Part shown: piece by piece, positions 11,428-21,526 of the stretch
Layout: every line of letters starts with the position of its first letter
Numbering within the stretch: position 1 is the stretch's first letter
From: Ichthyophis bannanicus
Lineage: Eukaryota; Chordata; Amphibia; Gymnophiona; Ichthyophiidae
Length of the DNA: 64,000 nt
Direction of reading: 5' to 3'
NCBI GenBank assembly: GCA_033557465.1
Contig: CM066045.1
Location: 133,941,596-134,005,595, forward strand
The notes under the pieces: generated by a model
Database searches by the model: none
Told to the model about the DNA's origin: nothing
What the model saw: only the letters and a program-made list of their open reading frames with translations
Translations under genes and position numbers: made by a program

Positions 11428-11611
11428 CAACTGAGGAGAGACAGTTGGAAAGGCGGGAAGGCAGCACGCAGGCACTGTGGGATGCTCCCAAAAGCTTTCT
11501 GATTGGACGCTGGGGAGCGTTCCCGCGCAGGCTCCGTCGGTACCGACATACCCATATGTGAAGACTTATTCCTGCTGTTCCCAGAGATCACCTGTTACAG
11601 GTAAGTAACTG
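11428..11611 (-). repeat. DIRS-B right inverted terminal repeat plus 3' extension
   Basis: The inverse of the left repeat ends near 11588. It is followed by a 20-odd-base extension, CACCTGTTACAGGTAAGTAA, present only on the right side. The extension contains a perfect splice-donor consensus CAG|GTAAGT at 11598-11606. Confidence 0.85.
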
Positions 11612-12037
11612 TGCTTTATCAACAAATACCCAAAATAAACCCTTTTTGCTGTTTTGAAAACTTCCTGTCTCAATTTGTGGTGTTTCACAACATGAATACA
11701 TTTAGCTGTGTTTAGGGGAATAGATCCTATGGGGGTATTTTGGGTGGAATTGGGAACCACTGCACGTAGATTGGATTTTCCAATCTACATGTTTTATTGT
11801 CCAGAAAAAATTTGCTTCTAGAAAAAGTATGCGCAAAGTTTGCAGGTTGTTTGTACACATGGGGAGTTTTCAGAGAGAAAGTATTTGCATGTCTTAATTT
11901 TAAAAATTAGCTACATAAATGTGAACTTTCCACCTGAGCAGGATCTTTGAAAATGATTCCCATAATATTTGTTTGGAGCAGTTTGAAATGATATTTTATA
12001 TAGATCCATCTGACGGGAATATTTTGGATTTGAACAG
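11612..12037. other. Intron sequence before exon 2
   Basis: A/T-rich intronic DNA with no recognisable repeat or open frame of interest. The last bases before the exon (GATTTGAACAG) serve as the splice acceptor. Confidence 0.5.
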
Positions 12038-12130
12038 GTTGATGCAGACATTACTGGGGTTCATGAATTTCTGTGATGAGAGAGCCAGCACTGCCATTGA
12101 ACTGCTGACTGAGTTATCTCAAGAGGAAAG
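12038..12130 (+). CDS. Host gene, exon 2 of 5 seen
   Basis: A 93-base exon between AACAG and a GTGATT donor. The GA left over from the previous exon plus its first G gives Glu. The frame then reads LMQTLLGFMNFCDERAS and AIELLTELSQEE without a stop, ending with AG of a split Arg codon completed by the next exon. Phase agreement on both sides and the helical Leu pattern support a real exon. The family is unidentified. Confidence 0.78.
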
Positions 12131-12289
12131 GTGATTGGTGATGTTTAGGCATTTCTTCTTCCCTCTATACTGTGCTATGCCAATCTTTGCTTGCTGTATA
12201 AGGTAGCTAGACAGAGAGCAATGCATGGCAAAATCTGCAACTTTTTACAGCTGTTTGCTATGTAGCATTTTTAACACCTCTATAGATTA

Positions 12290-12410
12290 ATGGCTATGTT
12301 TATTAAGAGCTTTTGTTCTGTCTCCATCTGATGGGTATAACCTGCTTGCTCTGGGCTGCTCTGGTAGATTCAAGAAAAGGAAATGAGCAGGTATGACCAA
12401 ATTTTTCCTT
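12290..12410 (+). repeat. DIRS right-end remnant
   Basis: CTCTGGTAGATTCAAGAAAAGGAAATGAGCAGGTATG closely matches the DIRS-C right end near 18465-18490 (CTAGCATGATTCAAGGAAAGGAAATTAGCAG). Only the terminal part is present, so it is a detached end of a deleted copy. Confidence 0.55.
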
Positions 12411-12423
12411 CTGTGCTAATTTA

Positions 12424-13234
12424 CAGGCCGATGCAGAAAGCTAGCGCGTGCTTTACGAGCCCATAACGCCACATTTAAGCACATTTTTATGATCCTTCCA
12501 ATGCAGGAAATAGACTTAAATGCTGGCAGAAAAACTAGTGACCAGTTAACGCCATGCATATTTAAATGAATACTCATTATTTAAATTTGCTGGGCTGGTA
12601 TGCAAATCATGGCTACGCCTGATGCAGAGATAGACGTAGATGATTTCGCAACCAGCCATAGCGACAAAATTTTAACTGCAGGGTCTGGGTAGAAGTAAAC
12701 CTCTAATGCTGACCCCAACAGTATTTTGATGGCACCGGGTGCTTTCCCTGATGCCTAGATCATCATCTCCTCAGATGATCAGGCATTGGGCAAAGCCCTT
12801 GATGCCATCAAAGCAGTGTTGGGCCGTGCTAACAAAAAAAAAAAAGATAAAGCCAAAGTGAAACCGGTTTTCTGGTGGTCCTGTACCGTGCTGTTCATCA
12901 GTCTGTCATCCGGTTAGATAAGAAGTTGCTATATGCAGATAACGCGACTGTTTTTAAATAGCCAGGAAGCAGAGGGATGACGGAAGGAAAAAAATGCAAA
13001 TTAACCACCGGTGCTTGGAGAGCAGTCCAAACTAGTGCAGACTTCTTGTGCACATGTGTTTGGCTTGCTCTCCCAGTTTAATGCTGAGGTGGCTCCTTTG
13101 CAAGCGCAGGGTTACCATGGTGGGCATTTGCATATTCTAACCTTCCTGCATTGCATGTTAAAATGTGTGCATTGTCAGGAACGTTAAACAATCGATCCAG
13201 TGTTGGTCTAGTGTCTGCTTTCTGCAACGGCCTG
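12424..13234. mobile_element. Non-autonomous DNA transposon, CAGGCCG termini, TTA duplication
   Basis: The left end CAGGCCGATGCAGAAAGC and the right end GCTTTCTGCAACGGCCTG are inverted repeats of 18 bp with one mismatch, 811 bp apart. TTA flanks both sides (12421-12423 and 13235-13237), fitting a 3-bp duplication as made by PIF/Harbinger-type transposases. The interior has no transposase frame, so the element would depend on an enzyme supplied elsewhere. The superfamily is tentative. Confidence 0.7.
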
Positions 13235-13427
13235 TTAAGCTGCAAACTTCAAACAGTATTGCAGCTGTGCCAGTCTTCTTGTGCCCTGAGGACACCCTGC
13301 TAGATAAATAACAATTATTTTTTCTGATGCGCTGGCGAGTGGGAAGACTGAGTCTAGCACTGCTGCACTGAGATTTCTGAACTGAAGTGTTTTCCCTTTG
13401 TTGTATTTAAATCTTTTTTTCCAACAG

Positions 13428-13491
13428 ATTCAAAGGCCAGTTGCGGAGCAGCTTTTCCACGGCAGTTTTGCCTTCTTTCACACATTTGCTG
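13428..13491 (+). CDS. Host gene, exon 3 of 5 seen
   Basis: A 64-base exon after a strong polypyrimidine tract (CTTTTTTTCCAACAG), with donor GTAAGA. Its first base completes Arg from the previous exon; it then reads FKGQLRSSFSTAVLPSFTHLL and ends in phase 0. It is short, but the exact phase match on the left and a near-consensus donor make it credible. It continues the Leu/Phe-rich helical pattern. Confidence 0.75.
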
Positions 13492-13709
13492 GTAAGAAAG
13501 ATTACAAAAAATATTAGGACTGGATGAAATTAGTATTAAGATGTTGCCAGTCACTTTCATGGGGTCCTGAGAACAATATTGATGAAAAATCTGTTGCAGA
13601 ATTCTAAGAGGCCAACACCAGCAAAAAATATCAATAAACTTAGTAGCATGTACATCCCAGGGATTAGCAACAGATGACGTTAAAAGTATTCCTTTATTTT
13701 CTTTTGAAT

Positions 13710-14342
13710 AGTCTTATAGGACCCCATTCTGATTGGGGCACATCCGGCACGTCTGGACATCCAAAATCTGAACGGGCAGATTTGCACCCAATTTCTGCAC
13801 CTGCATGAGCAGAATCAGGTGCAAAGAGCCTGGACGGGCAGGATATGCCCTGATTCTCTGCCGCCGGATGGACAGCTCCCATCCCCTCTAACCCAGCCAA
13901 AGCGCCTGCATGGAGCCTCCCGGTGCCATGGCATCCCATCACTATGGCACTGGGATGCCATGCAGGAGCCCCGATCCGCTGCACACATAACAAGATCCTG
14001 TTCCCTGCCACCAGACCCCTTCCCCTCCCCCTTACCCAATGGCCGCCGACGTCAGGGGGGACTTATTCCACCCCCGTGGTGGAATACGTCCCCGTCATCC
14101 TCCTCGGGCCTGGACATACAGAGCCGTGACCGGAATTGGCCCTGTACGTCTAGGGTCAGGGTCCCGTCTCTTCCCCCCACCTGTGATCCTCCGGGCATCC
14201 CCCGCCCATCCCGTCCAGAGCTCTGCGCATATCTCCTGTGTAAGTGCGGGGAGCTTTGTGCATGGAATTGGCCCCAAACGAATAGCAAGGGCTGTATGTT
14301 TGAACCGGATGTTCATCCCCGCTATTCCAGAATTGGAATGAC
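13710..14342. mobile_element. MITE-like element, TATAG ends (copy 1)
   Basis: The left end reads TATAGGACCCCATTCTGATT and the right end CCAGAATTGGAATGACCACTATA, which pair imperfectly as inverted repeats. The interior is GC-rich, with a small hairpin CTTATTCCACCCCCGTGGTG (14070) and a phrase TGGACATACAG, both found again in the element at 14875-15797. Overlapping open frames on both strands here reflect base composition and have no domain. The superfamily is unknown. Confidence 0.55.
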
Positions 14343-14374
14343 CACTATAGTGTACAAATGTATAAGAGAATAAG

Positions 14375-14479
14375 CAGGGCTCTTTTTGAGAGAGTACGCG
14401 GTGGTACGGAGTACCCATAACTTTTTCATTGTCTGCTAAAATTGACCTATGGTCCTCATGTATTAATACAAGAGCCCTG
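14375..14479. mobile_element. Short hAT-like MITE
   Basis: A 105-bp unit with ends CAGGGCTCTTTTTG and CAAGAGCCCTG, inverted repeats typical in form of hAT MITEs (CAGGG start). No clear 8-bp duplication is seen, so confidence is limited. Confidence 0.45.
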
Positions 14480-14874
14480 CATAGGAGCACCGGCACCATT
14501 TTTCCTAGGAAAAGTGCACTAAGCAACAATATCAGTAAGAAACAATCAAAATAAGATACTGGTTTCCAGCTGTCTCAGCTTCAGATTGTGAGTGGACCTC
14601 CTCTTGATAGGCAGTGAGGCACTATAGGTAAGCTGTCTATTTAAGGAAAAGTTCAGCATATCTGGTTGTTCCTTATAATCCTGCTGGACCAGTCCAGACC
14701 AGAACAGCTGTCAGTGATGTCATCACATGTATATGTGTTGGTGCAGCACTGAAAGAAGCTAGTATTACAGTATCTGCCTCCAGCAGGTAGCAAAGTGTGT
14801 GGACTGGTGCAGCATTGTAGATAGGCCTGTCTCCCCTGGCCCATATCATATCTTATGGCTTGCATGTTTGGATA

Positions 14875-15797
14875 CACCCATAGGGCACGATTCCAACATC
14901 GACGTCCTGGCCCTCTGTGCGTCTGGTCGGAACCGGATGCACAGAGTTAGTTGGGATTCTGATCCCACGGGCCATGTCTAGCCCCGTGGGATCAGACTCG
15001 CGACCAGGCCTGTACATGCAGGTTGGGACCCTGATTCACTCTGGCATGCACGTACAGGCCTTGCCTGGATAGCCCAGTCAGTGCTTTTAATGGAGCTGTG
15101 GCGCCATGGCTTCTGGTTGCCATGGCACCGTGGCTCCATTGAAAAGCCACGATCACCGGCCACCGACTCAGAAAGTGCATTCCCTGCAGCCGACCCCTGA
15201 TCTGGCCTCCCAAGGCCAGGGTTGGGCCACGGGGAATGTCCTCTGTCCCCTCCTGCCCCTTCTGAGTCCCAGGCCCACCGTTCTTGCCAAAAGGGGAACT
15301 TATTCCACCTCCAAGGTGGAATAATTCCCCATTCAAGCCAATGGCCCTGGACATACAGGGCTGACATTGGAATCAGCCCTATATGTCCAGGGCTGATAAC
15401 CGCCCACTGCTCGCTCTAATGCCGCCCCTGATCCGTCCCTTTCCCGCCCCCATCTAACTTCCCTGTACAACGAGTGGGGAAGTCAGTTGGGGTCGAGAAG
15501 GGGCCCGAATAGCGGAGATGGACGTTTATCAATGTACATGTTTGTCTTGTCATCCACTCGCTTTTGTCTTGATTCTTGCTCTTCCTTTCTTCTCTTTCCT
15601 GTCCCGAATATGTAGTTCCTTTCATGCTCTGGGGTCCTGTGCCCCCTCCCAATTTTGATTTATGTATGTAAACCGCCCTGCTGTAATGAATGGCGGTATA
15701 TCAAGCCAAATAAACCTAACCTAACCTAACCCGTTGCCTGTACGTGCAGGTCAGACTGTGCACCGCTATTCATGCCTCGGAATGACACCTATAGTCT
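14875..15797. mobile_element. MITE-like element, TATAG ends (copy 2), with nested SINE
   Basis: The right end CTCGGAATGACACCTATAG and the left end CATAGGGCACGATTCC resemble the ends of copy 1 at 13710. The interior carries the related hairpin CTTATTCCACCTCCAAGGTG (15300) and repeated TGGACATACAGG phrases. A retroelement tail interrupts it at 15440-15737. Several short internal inverted repeats (GATCCCACGGG with its inverse near 14965-14990) suggest foldback potential. Confidence 0.5.
15440..15737 (+). mobile_element. SINE-like fragment with L2-type 3' end
   Basis: The 3' part reads GTAAACCGCCCTGCTG, then GGCGGTATATCAAGCC, and ends in AATAAACCTAACCTAACC. The paired CCGC...GCGGTATA block is the same 3' motif as in the L2 at 37530, the SINE at 10980 and the repeat-headed retroelement at 23645. 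The 5' part is not recognised. Confidence 0.6.
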
Positions 15798-16499
15798 CTT
15801 TGCGTCGTTAGTTACCCTGTGTCCAGTGCTATTACTCACGAGTTCCAGCACTGGAAGGGCCCTGAGGCACCCCTGTGGAGGGCGGGAACTTAGTAAGTCT
15901 GTGTCCATGTTCCCCTTCCCTCTCACTCTCTTATTTCTACACATTCTGTGTGTTTTCCCTAATTTTAATTTTTATCCTGTTCTTCATTTGGCTGTCTGAT
16001 TTTTGTTAGGGTTTTATTTTTCTGTTGTGTCTTTTTCCTTCATGTTTTTTCCCTTTGACAGCATTTGACTAATGTTGCAATACCAGGTGTAGGATGTTGT
16101 GCTGCTAGTGGCTCTGCAGCTGCCTCATTGTGCCACTCATGCAATAGAGAAGCTGTGGGCATATTTTTTGGCACTGTCGGGAACTCTCCCCGAAAGGGAC
16201 CCTGAGCCTGATGTGCTGATTTTGCTGTCTCTACTGCATTTTCCACAATTTTCCTGTTGACAGGAATGGCTGCTCTCTTGAATGGCCACATGATCTCAGC
16301 TGAAGTAGAAGTGTGGTGAGGAGGCCATAGGCTCAAGCGGGCAGTTCCCCGACTGTCCCCTTGAGCCCTAGGGCCCGTTCATCTGGTTTTGAACAGCAGC
16401 TCCTGGAACAGCTCATAGGCAGCAAGAGGGTTAAGTGCCCCTGTCCTTCTTTTATGCCTGTTTGTTCCTTTGTGAACCCAGGTAAGAGACTGGGGAGAA

Positions 16500-16800
16500 G
16501 AGGAGGACATTCTGTCTACAGTGAATGAGTCACCGGAGGAGGGGAAACCTTGCCTGGCAGAGGGAGAGGATCCATCGGTGATCTGTCTTTTTCATAGGGA
16601 GGTCCTTTCCACCCTTATTCAGAATGCCAGGATGGCTCTGTGCATTACAGAGCCCCCTCTGGTGAAGTGTTCACAAGTGGAACCCTATCCTAGAAAGAAT
16701 GCAGCTTTCCTCCAGCTTCTTTCCCCTTCCAGAGACCTTGCAACAGCTCATATTCTCTTAGTGGGAGACACTGGAACTGGTGCTGAGGGGTATTAAGGTG
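16500..16800 (+). pseudogene. DIRS-C gag fragment
   Basis: The frame reads EEGKPCLAEGEDPSVICLF and then REVLSTLIQNARMAL. This aligns by eye with EEGELGPGEDPNIFRVF and EELPALIAQSL in the gag of DIRS-E (about 46620-46700). It is an acidic stretch of gag; no zinc motif is intact. Confidence 0.55.
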
Positions 16801-17079
16801 GATGACTTGCCAGGATCTCTTCTAAATCCATGGTGGAGGCTGAGGCCTGAAAGTGGTTCTGTATCTGCCAGTGCCCATTTGGTCTGCCAATGCCTGTTTA
16901 GTCCTTCTTACAGTCTGGGTCGGGCCAGGGTTTATCTCTGAACTCTTCAAAGTTCAGGTGGTGGCCCTTGCATGCTACCAGGGGCATGTTTAGGACGTGT
17001 TCTTAGCTGTGCACTCTGATGTGTCCCACTTCCTCAAGGGGGTGAAGTGGATCTGTCCACTCATGCACCTGATTGTATC

Positions 17080-17375
17080 TCAGTGGGGAGGAGTAGAACT
17101 CCTTAGTGCTGCAAGTGCCAGCAAGGTGAGTTGAGGGAAAAGAAAAATGAAGAGATTTGAAAAATAAAAGTAAACCATGGATGACTAAGGGAGAACTGCA
17201 TCCATGCTTGGCTGCTGATGAAGAAGACTGAGAGGGAGGAGCAATATTGACACAAAAGTAGTCACTGGGAGAGCAAGTGCAGCCTGGTGCTGTCAAGGAT
17301 GACATCACCCATCTGTGTGACTGATTTATCCTGCTGTCCACAGAGACCCATCATTACAGGTAAACAACCTTTCTT
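17080..17375 (+). repeat. Detached DIRS right end inside DIRS-C
   Basis: The end reads TCCTGCTGTCCACAGAGACC and ATTACAGGTAAACAAC, the usual DIRS right-end form including the donor-like CAG|GTAA (17357-17363). No body of this element is attached, and DIRS-C recombinase sequence resumes soon after. Confidence 0.55.
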
Positions 17376-17439
17376 TCTCTGGTGTTGAAGATATTAATAG
17401 ATCCCCCACTTTGAGCCCTTTCAGATGGCATCTCTCTGA

Positions 17440-17980
17440 AGGTGGTTCCTGGTGACTGTTTTGTCTGCCAGGCGGATGTCTGAGCTGCAGGCCTTGTCCT
17501 GTAGGGGGCCATTTCTGTTCATCTTGAGAGCGTCTGTCTGAGGACGCTACCATTCTTTCTCCCAAAGCGGTTGTCTATTTTTTTCATCTTAGTCTGTGAT
17601 CCTGCCCTACTTCTTAGAGGAGTACCTTCAGATGGGCCCCTCACTGCGTCTGTTGGGTGTGAAAAGGGTGTTAGTGAAATATCTAGAGATTAAAAATTCC
17701 TTCTGTTGGTCATCCTGTCTCTTTGTTCTTCTCAGTGCTCCGAGGAAAGGACAGGCAGCGGCCAAGTCCTCGATTTCCCACTGGATTAAGGAGGTTATTA
17801 GTTTCGCCTACCTTTGTGTGGGAAATGCATTCTGAAGGGAGTCAGAGCTTGATCCATTAGGGCAGAAGCCGCCTTCTGGGCAGAGTCTGCCTTGGTGTCT
17901 CCAGAGGACATCTGAAAGGTGACTACCTGATCATCTCTGAGCACCTTTATAGGATGCCTGTGGGAGCTGGAATGGATAGC
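17440..17980 (+). pseudogene. DIRS-C tyrosine recombinase remnant
   Basis: RRMSELQALSCRGPFLF holds the first catalytic Arg and matches DIRS-E LQALSCRPPFLQFS. Further on, RKGQAAAKSSISHWIKEVI matches the DIRS-E stretch SKGQPASKATIARWVKHAI. The C-terminal part (VSPEDI at about 17895) lacks a legible His-x-x-Arg and Tyr. Stops and shifts throughout. Confidence 0.7.
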
Positions 17981-18052
17981 ACCTTTGACAGTTCTGTCCA
18001 GAGCATTATTTTCCTACCACCTTGGGTCCTGACTGCTGAGTGCCCTCTCATC

Positions 18053-18140
18053 TGGACTGGTCTAACAGGATAATAAGGAAGGAAAATTGTCCATATCTTC
18101 TTATTTCCTTTCCTTGAATCCTGCTAGACCAGTCCAGGAC
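18053..18140. repeat. DIRS-C internal complementary region
   Basis: TCTGGACTGGTCTAACAGGA at the left and TCCTGCTAGACCAGTCCAGG at the right form a palindrome around 18095. These arms match the outer ends of the same subfamily. Confidence 0.7.
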
Positions 18141-18344
18141 CTGTCCTGGAAAACTATTCCTACAGGTTTGGGAGTCATGCTGCCTTTTAACTGCATTTTC
18201 AGTATTAAGGCCTGATGCTGCATCAAGTATGATAAGAGAGCTAAGTTTGTACAAAGTTATTGTTGATTAATACTTTTTTCTGAGTTTTATTTTTTTAGTT
18301 TTTCAGTCTTGCGTTCTGCTTGGAAAGTATCATACTAGTTTCTC

Positions 18345-18495
18345 TTGGTACTGCACCATGGTATATACAAGTGATGACATCACTGAAAGTTGCTGTGATC
18401 TGCCTCCATCTCCTGGCTGGGGAGCATAACCAGTCATTTGAACTGGTCTAGCATGATTCAAGGAAAGGAAATTAGCAGATATGGGAAATGTTTAC
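18345..18495 (-). repeat. DIRS-C right inverted terminal repeat
   Basis: It contains GTGATGACATCACTG and GAACTGGTCTAGCATGATTC, the inverse of the left end at 14680-14800. It ends in GGAAAGGAAATTAGCAG. Confidence 0.65.
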
Positions 18496-18733
18496 TTTTA
18501 TAGAAATTAGTACCTAAAGAAGTTTTTTTTTCTATAGCTATATGTATAATCGTCAGACAGTATGAGTATGTCGCTGCTGTATATTATTCTTATATTGTAC
18601 ATGGCTTGCAGTTTGAATGGGTATTATTATGCATATTGTACACTGCTTTGAACAAAAGTCATTAGCTTATTTTTAGTAGTCTGTTAATAGGAATTCAAAT
18701 AATTTTTTTGTGCTCTGTATGCTCTTTTCTAAG

Positions 18734-18868
18734 AAAAATATAAGGTTGGTCAATGCAGCTGTTCTCCCGCAGTCCATCACTCTCTTGGGGAGTTTGAGCA
18801 TGGATGCTGAGATGCGCAGACAGATGTCAGCCTGCAGAGTGTTGTGGAAAGCCTGCTTGGCAGCCATG
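18734..18868 (+). CDS. Host gene, exon 4 of 5 seen
   Basis: A 135-base exon (45 codons) in phase 0 at both ends, after TGCTCTTTTCTAAG and before a consensus GTAAGT donor. It reads LVNAAVLPQSITLLGSLSM and then MRRQMSACRVLWKACLAAM. The alternation of Leu-rich helices is that of armadillo/HEAT proteins. Another acceptor AG within the first codons cannot be excluded, so the first residues are uncertain. Phase 0 agrees with the preceding exon. Confidence 0.78.
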
Positions 18869-18892
18869 GTAAGTGCAATGTGCTGATGGATA

Positions 18893-20275
18893 TGGAACAC
18901 AACCTCCCTCATGATTAGAAATAGAAAAACACAGAGACAGCAGATAAAGACCATATGACCCATCCAGTGTGCCCATCCATACCAACTACTAAGCTCTGTA
19001 ATCCCTTCCTCTCTCCCCCTTAGAGATCTTTGTTTGTCCCATGCTTACTCGAATTTTGATACATTCCTCTTCTCTACTACTTTAGCTGGGAGGCTATTCC
19101 ATGCATATACCACTCTTTCGCTAAACAAATGTTTCCATACATTACTCCTGAGTCTATCCCCTTTCATCTCCGTCCTTTGCCCTCTCATTACAGAGCTTCC
19201 TTTTATTTGAAAGAGGCCTGCCTCCTATGTATTTGTCACAAAAGTATTTAAATGTCTCTATCACATCCCTCTTTTACTGCCTTTTTTTCAAAATATACAT
19301 ATTGACTTTGTGAAATCTGTCCCCATATGCTTTATGACAAAGACCACCGACCATTTTAGGAACTTCCCCACCGCACCAACTCCATCCTCTTTGTATCTTT
19401 TTGATGGTGTTGTCTCCATATTTGCACACAATGCTCCAGGTTTTACCAGAGGCATATACAGAGGTGCTATCATTTTCTTTTTCTTTCTGGCCATTCCTCT
19501 GCCTGTGCATCAAAGCATCCGTTTGACTTTTATTGTCACCTTTTCTACCTGTTGGGCCACCTTAAAATCATCAGACATGATCACCCTCAGACCTCAGCCT
19601 TCTTTCATGGACTGAAGCACTTCAGCCCCTGTACTTTACCGCTCCCTTGAGATTTTGCAGCCCAAATTCATGACCCTGCATTTTTTTAGCATTAATATTA
19701 GCTGCCAAATTCTGGACCATTTTTCAAACTTTGCAAGATCAATCCTTGTGTTATGTATCCCTTTCAGTGTGTCTACCCTATGCAGATATTGATATCTGCA
19801 ATAGGGAAAACCTTACTTGACAATACTTCTGCAATATTGTTTACAAAAATGTTAAAAATAATTAGACCAAGGACTTATCATTGTACGGTAATATACTTAT
19901 CAGCAGAGTGAACTCAATTTACCACTACACTTTGTTGCCTCCCTTTCATCCAGTTTCTAACCTAGCCAATCACTTTGAGGCCCATTCCAAGGGCACTCGG
20001 CTTATTTATAGGTCCCCTGTGTGGACCTCTGTCAGAGGCTCGGCTAAAACTAAGCATACTATACAGTGCTTTCCCTCGATACTGATCTCTGGTTACGCAG
20101 TCGAAAATTTTAATCAGATTCGTCTGATGAAACCTAACTCTACTAAAACCATGCAGCCTCAGATCCTGCAATCCATTGGATTCCAGAAACTACACTATCA
20201 TCTGCTTTAGCAGCATTTCCATTAATTTACTCACCAGGAAGGTCAGACTAACCAGTCTGTAGTTCCCAACCTTCT
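18893..20275 (-). mobile_element. CR1-like LINE fragment, degenerate
   Basis: It parallels the better CR1 copy at 61752-63545 along its length. The 3' end near 18900 (ATAGAAAAACACAGAGACAG) and coding remnants such as GALCANMETTPSK correspond to the C-terminal RT region. It is 5'-truncated near 20280 and full of stops. It lies just downstream of the fourth visible host exon, antisense to the gene. Confidence 0.75.
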
Positions 20276-20299
20276 CTTTTCCTCATTGTTCTTCCAGAC

Positions 20300-21075
20300 C
20301 AATTCAGATGAATGAGTTTGAAGACTCAACAACCCTTGCTATGCTGATGATACCACAATATTGGCTGAAAGTGAAGACAGTTTGAAACATCTGCTTCTCA
20401 AGTCAAGGAACATAGCCTTAAAATGGGCCTGCACCTTAATGTAAAGAAGACAAAGATCCTAACAATAGGAAAAATTAATAAGTTCATCATTGATGGAGAA
20501 GAAACTGAAATATTTGACAACTTAACCTGCTTGGATCAATAAACAATAAAGAAACAACAAGCAGTCAAGAAATCTGACGACGCATTACTCTTTGTGGTAT
20601 GGCTATGAAAGACCTAGACAAGATAAAAAGATTCAACTTGTCCAAGCCATGGTATTTTCAGTAACGTCATATAGATGCGAAAGTTGGACAGTGAAAAAGC
20701 TAGACAGGAAAAAAATAAGTGCCTTTGAATTATGGTGCTGTGTGTACCATGGACTGCCTGAAGAACAAACCAGTCAGTACTAGAGGAGATCAAGCCTAAG
20801 CTTTCTTTAGAAGCTCAGATGACAAGACTTCAATTTTCATACTTTGAACACATCATACGAAGAAAGAGATCGTTAGAGAAATACATCATGCTTGGCAAGG
20901 TTGAAGATTAACGCGAAACAGGAAGGCCAGCAATGAGATTGATCGATACAATAACAGCAGCTATGGATGTCGTTCTATCAACAATGAGCCGCCTGACTGA
21001 AGACCGAACGCAATTTAGGACAACTATCCAGAGGGTCGCTATGAGTCAACACAGACTTGCTGGTACTTAACAAAG
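20300..21075 (+). mobile_element. RTE-like LINE fragment
   Basis: Begins with the RT active-site region YADDTTILAES (about 20338) and continues with HLNVKKTKILTIG. The C-terminal part of RTE/BovB-type proteins follows: GHIIRRKRS-like (reading FEHIIRRKRSLEKYIMLGK), RETGRPAMRLIDTI, and MSRLTEDRTQFRT ending at QHRLAGT. Stops and shifts are frequent. It is 5'-truncated, as is typical of LINE insertions. Confidence 0.8.
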
Positions 21076-21526
21076 AACAATGATCAGCAGACGGACATCA
21101 AGAACCACAGGTTTTGATGTTACCCTACCAGTATTTTTCAGCCTCCAGCAGATGGTAGGCAAGAGTGGTCTGTATATCTTTGGTTGACTTTGTTTAAAAA
21201 AGAAAAAAACAAAAGAAGAGCAGCTATTGAGGTGCGTGTGTCTCTGTGTATATATGGTTGACCTTGTTCAAAAAAGAAAAAGTAAGCAGAGAAGCTACTG
21301 AGGGGTGTGTATGTGTATACAGTTGTGGTCAACATTATTGACATCCTTGCAGTTCAACCCCTTAATGTCCAATATCTCCTTAAAATAAAAAGCAGCCATG
21401 GAAATGGCTTTGGACTATATATGGACACATATTTGATACATAAAGAAATTAAATAAAACAAGACCAATTTAAGAAGGAAATACTAGAAAATAGTATAAAA
21501 ACTGGGACATTGCCAGGACATGATTA

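Larger units (their letters stand above)
5588..11611 (+). mobile_element. DIRS-B: DIRS retrotransposon with both termini
   Basis: This element has both inverted terminal repeats (5588-5739 and 11428-11588), an internal complementary region, and the order gag, reverse transcriptase/RNase H, tyrosine recombinase. That is the standard DIRS layout. A tRNA-derived SINE has inserted in the recombinase gene. As expected for recombinase-mediated integration, no clear target-site duplication is seen: the flanks read CGTTTAT on the left and CAACAAATA on the right. Single-base frame changes in gag, RT and recombinase make this copy non-functional. It lies in the intron between the first two host exons, on the same strand as the exons. 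Confidence 0.93.
14680..18495 (+). mobile_element. DIRS-C: eroded DIRS retrotransposon
   Basis: The left end (about 14680-14800) and right end (about 18345-18495) share, in inverse orientation, CAGTGATGTCATCAC and the GGACCAGTCCAG terminus type seen in DIRS-E. Between them lie gag remnants (about 16500-16680), most of the RT is missing, a recombinase remnant follows at 17440-17980, and an internal complementary region at 18053-18140. Other repeats are nested in it: a MITE with a SINE at 14875-15797 and another DIRS end at 17080-17375. It is one of the oldest DIRS copies here. Confidence 0.75.

Noticed and set aside
13819..14373. Overlapping open frames on both strands in GC-rich sequence as genes
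   Set aside because: No domain, no splice or start context; they lie inside a MITE-like element and reflect base composition.
15715..15735. Telomeric repeat (CCTAACCTAACC)
   Set aside because: It is a 5-base unit with three copies at the end of a retroelement tail, not CCCTAA.
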